A stretch of DNA of 64,000 nt from Siphonobacter aquaeclarae (GCF_900103285.1 NZ_FNGS01000004.1:1-64000), one strand, 5' to 3'. Counted from the first letter of the stretch, positions 33,779 to 43,269 are shown. Notes: generated from the sequence alone by a model not told the origin. A program made the numbers and translations.

Positions 33779-34519
33779 TCAGGCCATTGCGCCGTTGAGA
33801 CCAATGGTCTGGCCCGATATCCATTTGGCATCATCGCCAGCCAGAAAAACAACTATCCGGGCAATATCTTCCGGTTCGCCGATGCGGTTAAAGGCATTCA
33901 GCGCAGCGAGGCGATCGAGGGTTTCCTGTGTTTTTCCGACGAGAAAAAGCTCCGTATTGGTCGGACCCGGAAGTACTGCATTCACATTGATACCCCGCGC
34001 ACCAACTTCCTTCGCAAATACCCGGGTAAGCTGTTCGACAGCGCCTTTGGTCGCGACATAGGTACCGTAAGTCGGCAGCATCATGCGCGTGGTAGAAGAC
34101 GAGAAATTGATAATCGTGCCGTTGTCGGCCAGTCGCGTAGCAGCTTCACGAAGCGTATTGAACGTACCGCGGACATTGATTTCAAACTGGCGGGTAAATT
34201 CTTCGTCGGTAGTATCCCTGATCAGTTTATAAATAAGAATACCGGCGTTATTAATCAGGACGTCAATCCGGCCGAAACGTTCGATAGAAGCATCAAAAAG
34301 GACTTTTACTTCATCCGGTTTGCTGACGTCGGCCCGGACCGCAAAGGCTTCTCCGCCCTTTTCCACAATGGATTGTACGGTAGCTTCGGCATCTGCCCGG
34401 CGACCGGCATAGTTGACAATTACCTTCGCGCCGGCTGCGGCGAGGTGCTGAGCCACGGCAGCGCCGATTCCACGGGAAGCGCCGGTTACGAGGATTACTT
34501 TCTGAGCGAGCGAGTTCAT
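33779..34519 (-). CDS. short-chain dehydrogenase/reductase, 3-oxoacyl-ACP-reductase-like
   Basis: A 246-residue classical SDR: cofactor loop VTGASRGIGAAVA, NNAG motif LINNAGILI, catalytic Ser in INFSSSTTRM and YxxxK in YGTYVATKGAVEQ. The C-terminal part INVNAVLPGPTNTELF is typical. Arg and Asn residues after the second strand (NYAGRRADA) suggest NADP(H). It is the second gene of the AraC-led operon and probably reduces a carbonyl sensed by that regulator. Confidence 0.93.
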   Translation of the reverse strand: MNSLAQKVILVTGASRGIGAAVAQHLAAAGAKVIVNYAGRRADAEATVQSIVEKGGEAFAVRADVSKPDEVKVLFDASIERFGRIDVLINNAGILIYKLIRDTTDEEFTRQFEINVRGTFNTLREAATRLADNGTIINFSSSTTRMMLPTYGTYVATKGAVEQLTRVFAKEVGARGINVNAVLPGPTNTELFLVGKTQETLDRLAALNAFNRIGEPEDIARIVVFLAGDDAKWISGQTIGLNGAMA

Positions 34520-34556
34520 TTGCTGTTCGTTTTATGTTGTCCGGAAGAACAACACA

Positions 34557-34585
34557 AAGGTCGCCGGCGCCCCCGCCGCTCAACG
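34557..34585 (-). promoter_or_regulatory. possible internal promoter for the SDR genes
   Basis: On the minus strand TTG and GACCTTTG are separated by 18 bases, one base off consensus at the -7 box. It lies in the 109-base gap between the AraC and the first SDR gene. Confidence 0.3.
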
Positions 34586-34628
34586 TACACGAACAAAAGG
34601 AGGTGTTGCAAATATCTCAGGTATTGCC

Positions 34629-35543
34629 TCAGGCCTGCCGGCTGCGGTAAGCAGCCGGACTGATCCCGGTATGTTTCCGGAAGTAATTGCTGAAATGCGG
34701 GGTTTCCAGAAAGCCAAGACGGGCAGCTATTTCCTTCACGGGAAGGTCCCGGTTTTGCAGCAGTACTTTTGCCTCGGCGATGGTTTTGTCGGCAATCCAG
34801 GCAGAAACAGACTTTCCCGTTTTACTGCTGATGACAGAGGAAAGATAGTTGACATGCAGGGATTGTTTGTCGGCATAATCCTGTACACGTAACGGTATTT
34901 CCGCCTGGCCGCCAACCAATTCGCGAAAATGCTGTTCGAGGTTTCGCTTGAAAGTTTTTACGATCTGCGAACTCCGGTTTCCTTCGTAAATAGGATTGTA
35001 ATCCCGGAAGAAATATTCCTTGATTTTGAGCAGCAGCGCCACCATTAAACTCCCGGCAATTTTGTTCCGGAACGGAGAATCTCCGTGGTGCTCCCGGTAG
35101 ATCAGCCGGTAAAGATCTTCCATCCCTCTGAACTGATCCGGGTTCAGTATTTGCGGGCGTATGGTTTCGGTCAGGAGAAAGGAAAAATCCCGGTACACTT
35201 CCGGGTGTACATACTCTTTCAGAAAACCTTCATTAAACGTAATCAGGCAGACATCCTGAATGGATTGCCACTCGAAAATCCGGTAGTTGCCGGGGTTGGT
35301 GAAATAGACTGTCCCGGGCCGGATTTCAAACCTTTGGTCATCAATGGTATAACTGCCATGTGCCTCCCGGATAAACAGAAAGCTGAAGTAATCCGGCCGG
35401 AAGGGTTCGGAACGGAAAGGCAGGTTCCGGAACGTCTGCTGCAGGTAATGAATGGTAAACCCGGATGCAGCGTCGACGAAATCGACGGGAACACCCAGTT
35501 TTTCATACAATTCATGCAGGTTCTGCGCGGAGATTGTTTGCAT
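34629..35543 (-). CDS. AraC-family transcriptional regulator
   Basis: A 304-residue regulator with an N-terminal cupin-like sensor (about 20-145; SYTIDDQRFEIRPGTVYFTN) and a C-terminal double helix-turn-helix (about 205-300; LHVNYLSSVISSKTGKSVSA and KEIAARLGFLETPHFSNYFRKHTG), the family signature near its end. It heads an operon with two SDR genes and an NTF2-like gene, so it probably controls them in response to a small ligand bound by the cupin domain. The ligand is unknown. Confidence 0.93.
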   Translation of the reverse strand: MQTISAQNLHELYEKLGVPVDFVDAASGFTIHYLQQTFRNLPFRSEPFRPDYFSFLFIREAHGSYTIDDQRFEIRPGTVYFTNPGNYRIFEWQSIQDVCLITFNEGFLKEYVHPEVYRDFSFLLTETIRPQILNPDQFRGMEDLYRLIYREHHGDSPFRNKIAGSLMVALLLKIKEYFFRDYNPIYEGNRSSQIVKTFKRNLEQHFRELVGGQAEIPLRVQDYADKQSLHVNYLSSVISSKTGKSVSAWIADKTIAEAKVLLQNRDLPVKEIAARLGFLETPHFSNYFRKHTGISPAAYRSRQA

Positions 35544-35691
35544 GCAGTTCGGAAGGAATTATGTAAAAATAACGGTCTGCTTTATTCGGAAGACGGGTTT
35601 GTTTCCCCGCTATCCGTTTTCGACGACCAACCGTTTGAAAAGCCGGTCCTACCGTATACTCATTTTACAAGCATGCATCCGGCTTCAATCC

Positions 35692-35699
35692 TACCTTTG
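35692..35699 (+). promoter_or_regulatory. -7 promoter element TACCTTTG
   Basis: An exact TAnnTTTG match, followed by CACC as in the tRNA promoters, 33 bases before the ATG at 35732. Confidence 0.5.
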
Positions 35700-35731
35700 C
35701 ACCGATTTCAGTGTTCAAACCTTCAACGTTT

Positions 35732-36640
35732 ATGAAAAAGTTTCTACTCGCAGGAGTATTGGCGGTCGCCATCACTGCCGCCTCTGCTCAGACAACCAAG
35801 CCGGCCGTAAAAGCCAAAACCGGCACCACCGCGAAAAAGCCGGCAGCGAAGAAACCGGTCGCCGCAACTACGAAAAAGCCGGTCGTCCAAACAGCCAAAG
35901 CCGACTCGGCAACGGCTGTTGCTTCGGCTACGCCACCGGCTCCCGCGCCGGCGACGGTCGTCGCCCAAACCGCGCCGGCCGCGACTCAGCCTGCGCCGCA
36001 ATCCGCTACTAAACCCGCCGCCCAACCGGCAGCGGCCAAGAAAACCCCCTCGCCGAAGGGTTCGACGTCTGCTTTCCGCGGACGGGGCTACGCCGGCCTG
36101 AAAGCAGGGGGGAATTATACGACGTTAGTCAACGCCGGCGACGGGGTAAAAACCGGGTTTGCGCCCGGCTTTCACGGGGGCCTGGTTTTCGTCCTGCCGA
36201 TGAGCAACTCGGTTGCCTTCCAGCCGGAAATTCTGTACAACCGGAATGCGATGAAGGGAGAAGATCCTTTTGATCCGTCGATCAAAGCGACCCTGTCAAC
36301 CAGTTCACTGGATATTCCGCTGTTGTTCCGTTTTTCGTTTGGAGACAAGACCCAGTTTTTCTTCAACATAGGACCTGTTGGAAGCTACCTGCTCGGTGTT
36401 TCAACAAAGGTTGACGGCACCACGCACAAATCAGACATGAGCGGGCTGAAGTTTGCTGACCGCGCCAGCTACGCAGCAGCAGGAGGCATCGGTGCGGCGT
36501 TTAACATGGCCGGCGGTCAGGTATTTGTGGAAGCACGCGGGCACTATGGTCTGGGTGATTTCAGTAATGGGTTCTATAAGTCCGATGTGGCGAAGCCCCT
36601 TTTTGTTACGCTGTCATTGGGCTACCTTCTCGCACTCTGA
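35732..36640 (+). CDS. outer-membrane beta-barrel protein with a Lys/Ala/Pro-rich linker
   Basis: A 302-residue protein starting at the ATG at 35732, which begins a clean signal peptide (AVAITAASAQ). A low-complexity region (about 20-120) of AKKPAAKKPVAATTKK-like repeats, rich in Lys, Ala, Pro and Thr, precedes the barrel, an eight-strand porin-family or OmpW-like domain (GRGYAGLKAGGNYTTLVNAG to FVTLSLGYLLAL). The linker resembles histone-H1-like or AlgP tails; it may bind peptidoglycan or other polyanions from the periplasm. The end lies 54 bases before the terminator. Confidence 0.85.
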   Translation: MKKFLLAGVLAVAITAASAQTTKPAVKAKTGTTAKKPAAKKPVAATTKKPVVQTAKADSATAVASATPPAPAPATVVAQTAPAATQPAPQSATKPAAQPAAAKKTPSPKGSTSAFRGRGYAGLKAGGNYTTLVNAGDGVKTGFAPGFHGGLVFVLPMSNSVAFQPEILYNRNAMKGEDPFDPSIKATLSTSSLDIPLLFRFSFGDKTQFFFNIGPVGSYLLGVSTKVDGTTHKSDMSGLKFADRASYAAAGGIGAAFNMAGGQVFVEARGHYGLGDFSNGFYKSDVAKPLFVTLSLGYLLAL

Positions 36641-36694
36641 TTCATGCTCCGCGCGGCAGACCGGCGCAGCTCTTTTTCGACGGAACTGCCTGAA

Positions 36695-36730
36695 ACTAAA
36701 AAAGCCGACCCGGGGTCGGCTTTTTTAGTT
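36695..36730. terminator. palindromic bidirectional terminator
   Basis: AACTAAAAAAGCCGACC and its reverse complement form a long stem around a two-base centre. The stop codon of the minus-strand gene at 36725 lies inside the arm. Confidence 0.9.
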
Positions 36731-37153
36731 TTTCAAATTTCTCCAGCCTACTTTCTTGAGGCGGTTGAGGTATTTGCGGAAGGTCAGTTCGGTGACTTCG
36801 CTCAGACCGAGAGACCCTCTCCACAAACCGGACCGGTGATTGCCCTCGACGTAGTAATGGCAGCCGGGCATCAGGTCAAGAGTCAGTTCTTCCTTCAGGC
36901 GCGGAACCAGCGTGAGGCCCGCAATTGCCGATTCGATATGAACGGGACCTGCTTCAACCTGCAGGGCCATACTGCCCCAGTTGTCCAGCTTGCCCACGTA
37001 TTCGCCGTTGATCCAAACATTAAACCGGCGGAAAAACGCTTTTTTCTCCCCTACCCGATACACGTACACGATGGCTTTGTCTTCGTCCGGTTCCTCTGAT
37101 TTTCCCCAGACCAGGCTTGATAGCCAGGACAATGGGTTAAGCGTCTCTTCCAT
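36725..37153 (-). CDS. DUF2846-like protein
   Basis: A 142-residue protein. The block IVYVYRVGEKKAFFRRFNVW followed by NGEYVGKLDNWGSMALQVEAG resembles the DUF2846 domain, a beta-sandwich with a conserved G-E-Y-V-G-K-L turn. There is no standard signal peptide; the start MEETLNPLSWLSSLVW is amphipathic. Function unknown. It lies head-to-tail with the RlpA-like gene upstream, with an 86-base gap. Confidence 0.7.
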   Translation of the reverse strand: MEETLNPLSWLSSLVWGKSEEPDEDKAIVYVYRVGEKKAFFRRFNVWINGEYVGKLDNWGSMALQVEAGPVHIESAIAGLTLVPRLKEELTLDLMPGCHYYVEGNHRSGLWRGSLGLSEVTELTFRKYLNRLKKVGWRNLKN

Positions 37154-37239
37154 AATAATTGCAGGGTTTACTGCCGGAAAGGTACGATGTCCTCCGGTAG
37201 TTTGGGAAGCCTTTCAGATTAAAATTATTGGCCGGTTCG

Positions 37240-37704
37240 CTAATGGCGGGCCTTGTGCAGGGTCATCGGCCGGCGGACGAGGGAATCGGCCAGGGAAAAG
37301 GAAACGGCAGGTTCAAGACCCGGCAAAATCGGCGCCGCTCCGCCCCAGCGAAGGATGCGAAGCCTGACCTGCGCAACACCCTTGCCGATGACGCCCAGCA
37401 GGCGTGCGCCGGTTTCGGACATGTCGATGAGGCGATGCCGGGAAAAAGGCCCGCGGTCATTGATCCGGACAATAATCGACTTTTTGGTATCCGTGCTGGT
37501 GACTTCTACCAGGGTATTGAACGGCCAGGTCCGATGGGCGGCGGTCAGAAAATCCTGATCGAACCGTTCACCGGCTGCGGTTTTCTTTCCTTCGAACTTG
37601 GAATGATAGAAGGAGGCGAGGCCTTTGACTTCGGCGACAGTCTGAGCCTTAACCTTCCCGAATGCGAAACAACTCAGAAGAGCCGAAATCTGTAACACTT
37701 TCAT
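37240..37704 (-). CDS. RlpA-like double-psi beta-barrel protein
   Basis: A 154-residue secreted protein with the start at 37704, where a signal peptide begins (MKVLQISALLSCFAFGKVKA). The DPBB domain (about 27-115) has the RlpA signature: GLASFYHSKFEGKKTAAGER, AAHRTWPFNTLVEV, VRINDRGPFSRHRLIDMSE. In some bacteria RlpA is a lytic transglycosylase acting on denuded peptidoglycan at the septum. It lacks the C-terminal SPOR domain that targets full-length RlpA to division sites, as is common in this phylum. Confidence 0.88.
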   Translation of the reverse strand: MKVLQISALLSCFAFGKVKAQTVAEVKGLASFYHSKFEGKKTAAGERFDQDFLTAAHRTWPFNTLVEVTSTDTKKSIIVRINDRGPFSRHRLIDMSETGARLLGVIGKGVAQVRLRILRWGGAAPILPGLEPAVSFSLADSLVRRPMTLHKARH

Positions 37705-38023
37705 GCGGTCGAGAGATTCGGTGAGCGGTGCAAAGGTCGGACTATTCCGGGAAATCCCCAAGCTTTCGTCCGTCCGGATCACCCGCAGATTCGTTAAGTG
37801 CTTCCTTTTCAGGTGCTAAAAGAGAACGTATCCCGCCGCACCCGTCGTGTCTTTTATTGGAAATATCCAATATTTACCTGTTCATATTAAATTTTCATTA
37901 AAAACTATGTAAATACAAAACATATAATTATTCAAATAAAATATTTACCTAATTAATTATTTCAATTCTGATTTTTTAATTAAACTCAAAATATTATCCC
38001 GAATGAAGGATTTTTCACACTCA

Positions 38024-38031
38024 TATATTTG
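38024..38031 (+). promoter_or_regulatory. -7 promoter element TATATTTG of the SusC operon
   Basis: An exact match to TAnnTTTG, the same octamer as in both tRNA promoters. The -33 box is not clear. Transcription from here would give a leader of about 490 bases before the SusC start. Confidence 0.5.
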
Positions 38032-38090
38032 GTATTTTAAAATTTTACATATAATCTTGTACCTATAAATAATTCAATCGTCTCCACCAG

Positions 38091-38127
38091 ACAAGCTTTC
38101 ACGGCCGCACTTGGAAAGCTTGTTTTT
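38091..38127 (+). terminator. terminator-like hairpin in the SusC leader (possible attenuator)
   Basis: ACAAGCTTTC (38091-38100) and GAAAGCTTGT (38114-38123) are perfect reverse complements, and a T5 run follows. It lies about 55 bases downstream of the -7 box and 400 bases before the SusC gene. This geometry fits premature termination, but could also be a relic. Confidence 0.55.
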
Positions 38128-38527
38128 CGGACAGGTACCGGATCGCATACATCCGCAGACAAAGTCAACGTATAGTCGCTGCGTTGGCGGCCTTTCCGAA
38201 CGCTCATACGATTCTCATATACACTGCCGGTCGGCGTTGCTGACAGGCATGGTAGACGATACTGCTTGACGTGCTTTCCGGAAGTACGTTCAATCAGGAT
38301 ACGTTACGGTTCCGCAGGTCACCGGGAAGATTGCGGCCCTTCCCCTGACCTGTGGCCGTGCGTGATTTCCAGACGTTTTCCCGCAGCTTTCTTTTTACCG
38401 GTCAACGGACCGGACTCTATTCACCGATACGCGGGAGCGTCCTTTCCATTACCCGTTTCCAAACCTGTCTTGTGCCGGCACTGCCGGTACGCTGTCTCCC
38501 ATTTCTTAAACCCTGGCCATTATTCCC

Positions 38528-41500
38528 ATGAACAGACGTTTACTCTGGTTATTGACAATCCTGATCGGTTGGTCGGTGACGGCCACGGCTCAAAGCCAGT
38601 TGCTGACCGGCCGGGTACTATCTGACGACGACAAAGTGGGGCTTCCCGGCGCGTCCGTCTCCCTGAAAGGCACGGCCATCGGCACCACGACCGATGCCCA
38701 GGGCGCATTCAAGCTCAGCCTCCCCGCCGGCGGCGCCACGCTGGTGATCACGTTTATCGGCTACATCAAACAGGAAGTAGCCATTACCACACAGACTACC
38801 CTGGAAGTATACCTCAAACCGGAGGCCAGCCAGCTGACGGAGGTCGTCGTGACCGCCCTCGGTATCCAGCGTGAGAAAAAAGCGCTTGGATATGCTCAGC
38901 AGAGCATCGGTGGAAAAGCGGTGTCGGAGGTGCGCCCGTCGAACGTCGCCAACGCGCTCTCCGGTAAAGTGGCCGGCCTCCGGATTCAGGCGGGTACCGG
39001 CCCCGGAGCCGGCTCCACCATTCAGATCCGCGGGGCTTCTTCCATTACGAATAACAACCAGCCTCTCATCGTCATCGACGGGGTACCCATCGAGCAATCG
39101 TTTCAGAAACGCCTCGGCGGGGGTATCGGGGATATCAACCCGGAAAACATCAAGGATATTTCTGTGTTAAAAGGGCCGTCCGCCTCGGCTCTGTACGGAT
39201 CCCGTGCCGCCAACGGGGTCATTCTTATCACGACGAAGGACGGCGCCGGTACGAAGGGTATCGGCGTCGAAGTGAACACCAACTATACCTTCGAGCGTCC
39301 GTGGATTATTCCGGATTTCCAGAACACCTATGGAGGCGGTAACGGGTACCGGACCTGGTATACCGACGGCTGGAGCGGAGCCATTACCAATCCCCAGGAA
39401 ATCCAGCAGTACCGCGCCGCCTATGGCCCGTATGCGCCGCTGACCGGGACGGAAGGTACCGACGAAAGCTGGGGCGCGCCGATGGACGGTCGCCTCGTCC
39501 GCCAGTGGTGGACCGGTACCGACGTCGCGCCGCTGACCCCTAACCCCAACAACTACAAGGACTTCTGGCAAACGGGAACGACCTGGTCGAACAACATCGC
39601 CATCTCCGGCGGAAACGACAAGGGCAGCTTCCGCCTGGGCCTCGGCCGCCTGGACCAGAAGGGCATCATGTATTACAATGATTATCACCGGAATAACTAT
39701 AAACTGAATGCCGCATACCATTTCACGCCGAAGCTGAGCGTCAACGTATCGGCAGAGTATATCCAGAGCGGTTCGGGCAACCGGGGATATACCGGCGGAC
39801 AGGAATTTATCTGGTCGCACCGGCAAACCGACTGGGTGAAACTGCGTAACTGGCGCGACTATGCCAGCGTGCATATCCAGAAAGCCGGCGACACCGATCC
39901 CCCGAACTGGCAGCATACTTTCTTCACCAATCCCTATTATCTCCAGGAAAAAACGCCCAGCTCGGATACGAAGGACCGGCTCGTCGGCAACATCGCCATG
40001 ACATACAAAATCCTGCCGGATCTGAGCATTATGCTCCGTTCGGGTACGGACTTATGGACGCAGACCGCCATCAACGTCGGCAATTTCGAGCGCGTCCGGA
40101 ATGGCTCCCGGTCGTACGGCGCCTATTCCGAAGAAGTACTGCGTCGTCAGGAAACGAATACCGACGTTTTGCTTACCTATCGCAAGGATATCTCGGAATC
40201 CTTTTCTGTCAATGCCACGGCCGGCGCGCTGCTCCGCACCAATTATTACAAACGGAACTACACCAACGTGGGTCAGCTGGTCGTCGACGGCGTGTATAAC
40301 CTCGCCAACTCCATCGCCACGCAGAATACCGTGGCGAGCCGGATCGAGCGGAAGGAAAGCCAGTCGGTCTTCGGAGCCGTCAACCTCGGCTGGCAGAATA
40401 TGCTCTTCCTCGACGTAACGGCGCGGAACGACTGGTCGTCTACCCTCCCGTCAGACAACCGCAGCTACTTCTACCCTTCTGCGGCATTGAGCGCCGTACT
40501 GACTGACATCGTACCGTCGCTCAAAAACTCCACCCTTTCCTTCCTGAAAGTACGGGGCAGCCTGGCGCAGGTCGGGAATGATACCGATCCGTACCGCCTC
40601 AACCCGACGTTTACACCGGGAACCTCCTGGAACGGCTCGCTGCCGGAATTTTTCGAGCCGACGCAGAAGCCCAACAACCGCCTGAAACCGGAAATCACAA
40701 CCGGCAAGGAAGTCGGACTGGAAGCCCGGTTTTTCCGTGGAAAACTTGGCCTTGACATCACCTACTACGAGCAGTTGACGAAAGATCAGATCATTCCGGT
40801 GCAGCTGTCGAAGGCCACGGGCTACAACAGCGCCATTCAGAACATCGGAAAAATGCAGAACCGGGGGATTGAAATCACCCTGACAGGTACTCCGATCAAG
40901 CTCGAAAACGGCTTTACCTGGGACGTGGCGGTGAACTTCTCCCGAAACCGCAACAAAGTCATCGAGCTCCTTCCCGGCGTACTCAATAACCTGGTTATCA
41001 ATGAACGCCGCGGCCTGACGCTCGAAGCCCGCGCCGGGCAGCCCTATGGCACCCTGTATGGCTACGGCTTTGAGCGGGTGCAGGGCAGTAATCCGGCGGC
41101 GGCGTATTACGACGGCTCGGGCAAGTATGTAGGTCAGCTGGTGATGGGTGCCAACGGTCTTCCGATCAAATCCACGACCCAGAAGATCCTCGGAAACGTC
41201 CAGCCCGACTGGATGGGCGGCCTGACCAATACGTTCTCCTGGAAAGGCGTGGTACTCTCGGCTCTTATCGACGCGAAAATCGGCGGCGATATGTATGACG
41301 AAGGAACTGCCAACGCCCGCTGGACCGGTCAATACGCCGAAACCGCTGTCGGCCGGGAAGAAGGCGTCATCGGCCAGGGCGTGAATCAGGTCTTCAAGTC
41401 GGACGGAAGCTACACCTTCAAGCCCAACAGCACCATCGTTTCGGCGAATCAGTACTACGGCTACAACAACCCGCGGAACTACCACGAAGCGGCCATTTTC

Positions 41501-41746
41501 GACGCCAGCTATGTGAAACTGCGGGAAGTATCCCTCGGCTATCAGATCCCGGCGGGCTTTCTGAAGAAGTTCCGGGTGCAGTCGGCCAAGATTTCGGTCG
41601 TCGGACGAAACGTCGCGATGCTCTTCAAAAACCACCCCCATGCGGATCCGGAAATCGATGCCAACGGCGGCAATGCCCAGGGCTTCGGCTACGGGGAGCT
41701 TCCCTCCTCCCGGAGCATGGGTTTCAACCTGAGTGTAGGATTCTGA
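38528..41746 (+). CDS. SusC/RagA TonB-dependent transporter
   Basis: A 1072-residue transporter without STN domain. A signal peptide (TATAQS) is followed by a carboxypeptidase-regulatory-like domain (about 27-100; LLTGRVLSDDDKVGLPGASV), TonB-box region LTEVVVTALGIQREKKALGY, a plug with ISVLKGPSASALYGSRAANG, and a barrel to the terminal aromatic GFNLSVGF. The absence of STN means that it is not regulated through a FecR. It pairs with the SusD-like gene downstream (20-base gap). Confidence 0.95.
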   Translation: MNRRLLWLLTILIGWSVTATAQSQLLTGRVLSDDDKVGLPGASVSLKGTAIGTTTDAQGAFKLSLPAGGATLVITFIGYIKQEVAITTQTTLEVYLKPEASQLTEVVVTALGIQREKKALGYAQQSIGGKAVSEVRPSNVANALSGKVAGLRIQAGTGPGAGSTIQIRGASSITNNNQPLIVIDGVPIEQSFQKRLGGGIGDINPENIKDISVLKGPSASALYGSRAANGVILITTKDGAGTKGIGVEVNTNYTFERPWIIPDFQNTYGGGNGYRTWYTDGWSGAITNPQEIQQYRAAYGPYAPLTGTEGTDESWGAPMDGRLVRQWWTGTDVAPLTPNPNNYKDFWQTGTTWSNNIAISGGNDKGSFRLGLGRLDQKGIMYYNDYHRNNYKLNAAYHFTPKLSVNVSAEYIQSGSGNRGYTGGQEFIWSHRQTDWVKLRNWRDYASVHIQKAGDTDPPNWQHTFFTNPYYLQEKTPSSDTKDRLVGNIAMTYKILPDLSIMLRSGTDLWTQTAINVGNFERVRNGSRSYGAYSEEVLRRQETNTDVLLTYRKDISESFSVNATAGALLRTNYYKRNYTNVGQLVVDGVYNLANSIATQNTVASRIERKESQSVFGAVNLGWQNMLFLDVTARNDWSSTLPSDNRSYFYPSAALSAVLTDIVPSLKNSTLSFLKVRGSLAQVGNDTDPYRLNPTFTPGTSWNGSLPEFFEPTQKPNNRLKPEITTGKEVGLEARFFRGKLGLDITYYEQLTKDQIIPVQLSKATGYNSAIQNIGKMQNRGIEITLTGTPIKLENGFTWDVAVNFSRNRNKVIELLPGVLNNLVINERRGLTLEARAGQPYGTLYGYGFERVQGSNPAAAYYDGSGKYVGQLVMGANGLPIKSTTQKILGNVQPDWMGGLTNTFSWKGVVLSALIDAKIGGDMYDEGTANARWTGQYAETAVGREEGVIGQGVNQVFKSDGSYTFKPNSTIVSANQYYGYNNPRNYHEAAIFDASYVKLREVSLGYQIPAGFLKKFRVQSAKISVVGRNVAMLFKNHPHADPEIDANGGNAQGFGYGELPSSRSMGFNLSVGF

Positions 41747-41766
41747 GGGCGGAAGCCGGCTGATCA

Positions 41767-43269
41767 ATGAAGAACATTAATTCCCTGAAAATGAAAGCAT
41801 TTACGATAAAGAATTGGCTGGTCGCCGCAGGTATTGCCGCCCTTTCAGGCGGGTGTACGGGCAGTTTCGACTCGATGAATACCGACCCGAACAGTCCGAC
41901 GACCATCTCTCCCCAGTACCTGCTGACGTACGGACTGGAAAAGTCGATCGACCGGTACTGGGGCAGCAATACCCGCTTCGAGCGGCTGAACCTCGACGCC
42001 GGTGAGCTCTGGATTCAGCATCTCGGCCGGAACATCTACTCCAACGAAGGCGACAACTACGAAGCCTCCCAGGCCCTGATGCTCAATAACTGGCAGTCGT
42101 TTTTCAACGATTCGCAATTGAATTTCCAGCGGATACTGACCATCACAGATGAAAAAGGTACTGCGCCGAATGCCAACTACTACGGCGTCGCGCTGGTGAT
42201 GCGGACGTGGGTATTCATGATCCTGACCGACGTATTCGGGGCGATTCCATACTCGGAAGCCCTCAAAGGCTCGACCGGCACGCCTATCCTCACACCGAAG
42301 TACGATTCCCAGGACAAGGTATACGAGCAGATGCTCGCGGATTTGAAAACGGCGAATGAAAAGCTCTCTGTGACGGGACCGGCCATTTCCGGCGATATCG
42401 TCTACAACGGCAGCATCCTGAAATGGAAGAAGTTCGCCAATTCCCTCCGCCTGCGCCTGGCCAACCGGCAGGCCGCGAAAAAACCGGCAGAGTCGCGGGC
42501 GATTATGAAGGAGATACTCGCCAGCCCGGATACCTACCCGATTTTCACAAGCAACGATGACAATGCCAGCCTCAAAACGACGACGTCCCGTCCGTCCAAC
42601 AACGAATGGAACGAAACGATGATCTGGGGCAGCCGTACCGACTGGAACCTTTCCAAAACCCTGGTAGACAAGCTATTGTCGCTCAACGATCCCCGTCTGG
42701 ACGTCTACGGTATCAAGCAGGGGAGTGCCTGGCTCGGCGTACCCAACGGACTGCCTGACGCCATCGCGACCACCTACCTGTCGAGCGCCGCGAAAATCGG
42801 TGCCGCTTTCACCAAAGCCGAGGCGCCGGAACTCGTCATGACACTTTCGGAACTGTATTTGATTCTGGCGGAAGCGGCGATTGACGGAGATATCGACGGC
42901 GGGGCTACCGCGGCAAAAGACTACTTCGAAAAGGGCGTCAGCGCATCGATGGCGCAGTACGGCGTCACGCCGCCGGCCGGGTATTTCACGGGCATCGGGA
43001 CCGTCACCCGCGAAAAAATCCTAGATCAGAAATGGATATCCCTTTTTGCTCAGGGTGTAGAAGCGTGGACAGAATGGCGCCGGACCGGCTACCCGGTGCT
43101 GCCCGCGCGGGATCCCCGTTCGGTATTTGCGAACGACGGCGTTCTGCCGACCCGCCTTCCCTATCCCGGTTCGGAAGCCTCCCTCAACGCCGTCAACATG
43201 AAGGAAGGCATCCAGCTCAACGGTGGTACCGACGACTTCAAAACGAAACTCTGGTGGGCTGAAAAGTAG
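41767..43269 (+). CDS. SusD-like outer-membrane lipoprotein (SusD-2 type)
   Basis: A 500-residue lipoprotein of the SusD-like type 2 family. The lipobox is SGGC near residue 36, or residue 28 if translation starts at the ATG at 41791; both starts are possible. It begins CTGSFDSMNTDPNSPTTISP, the typical MNTDPN entry of this subgroup. MTLSELYLILAEAAIDGD and KWISLFAQGVEAWTEWRRTG are the C-terminal landmarks. It partners the upstream SusC. Members often accompany peptide or amino-sugar uptake, but the substrate here is unknown. Confidence 0.93.
   Translation: MKNINSLKMKAFTIKNWLVAAGIAALSGGCTGSFDSMNTDPNSPTTISPQYLLTYGLEKSIDRYWGSNTRFERLNLDAGELWIQHLGRNIYSNEGDNYEASQALMLNNWQSFFNDSQLNFQRILTITDEKGTAPNANYYGVALVMRTWVFMILTDVFGAIPYSEALKGSTGTPILTPKYDSQDKVYEQMLADLKTANEKLSVTGPAISGDIVYNGSILKWKKFANSLRLRLANRQAAKKPAESRAIMKEILASPDTYPIFTSNDDNASLKTTTSRPSNNEWNETMIWGSRTDWNLSKTLVDKLLSLNDPRLDVYGIKQGSAWLGVPNGLPDAIATTYLSSAAKIGAAFTKAEAPELVMTLSELYLILAEAAIDGDIDGGATAAKDYFEKGVSASMAQYGVTPPAGYFTGIGTVTREKILDQKWISLFAQGVEAWTEWRRTGYPVLPARDPRSVFANDGVLPTRLPYPGSEASLNAVNMKEGIQLNGGTDDFKTKLWWAEK

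Larger units (their letters stand above)
37705..38527. other. 823-base spacer with AT-rich segment and SusC leader
   Basis: No gene is supported. From about 37850 to 38080 it is strikingly AT-rich. From 38090 on, the composition rises and the plus strand becomes pyrimidine-rich up to the SusC ATG. It holds a -7 promoter box (38024), a terminator-like hairpin (38091-38127) and CCCATTTCTTAA near 38498, shared with the leader before the subtilase. Confidence 0.6.

Noticed and set aside
33758..34663. 301-residue plus-strand frame over the SDR gene
   Set aside because: It is antisense to the 246-residue SDR with intact catalytic motifs, so it is a shadow.
38266..38625. 119-residue frame in the SusC leader
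   Set aside because: It runs into the SusC gene in another frame, has no recognisable domain and lies in a likely untranslated leader.
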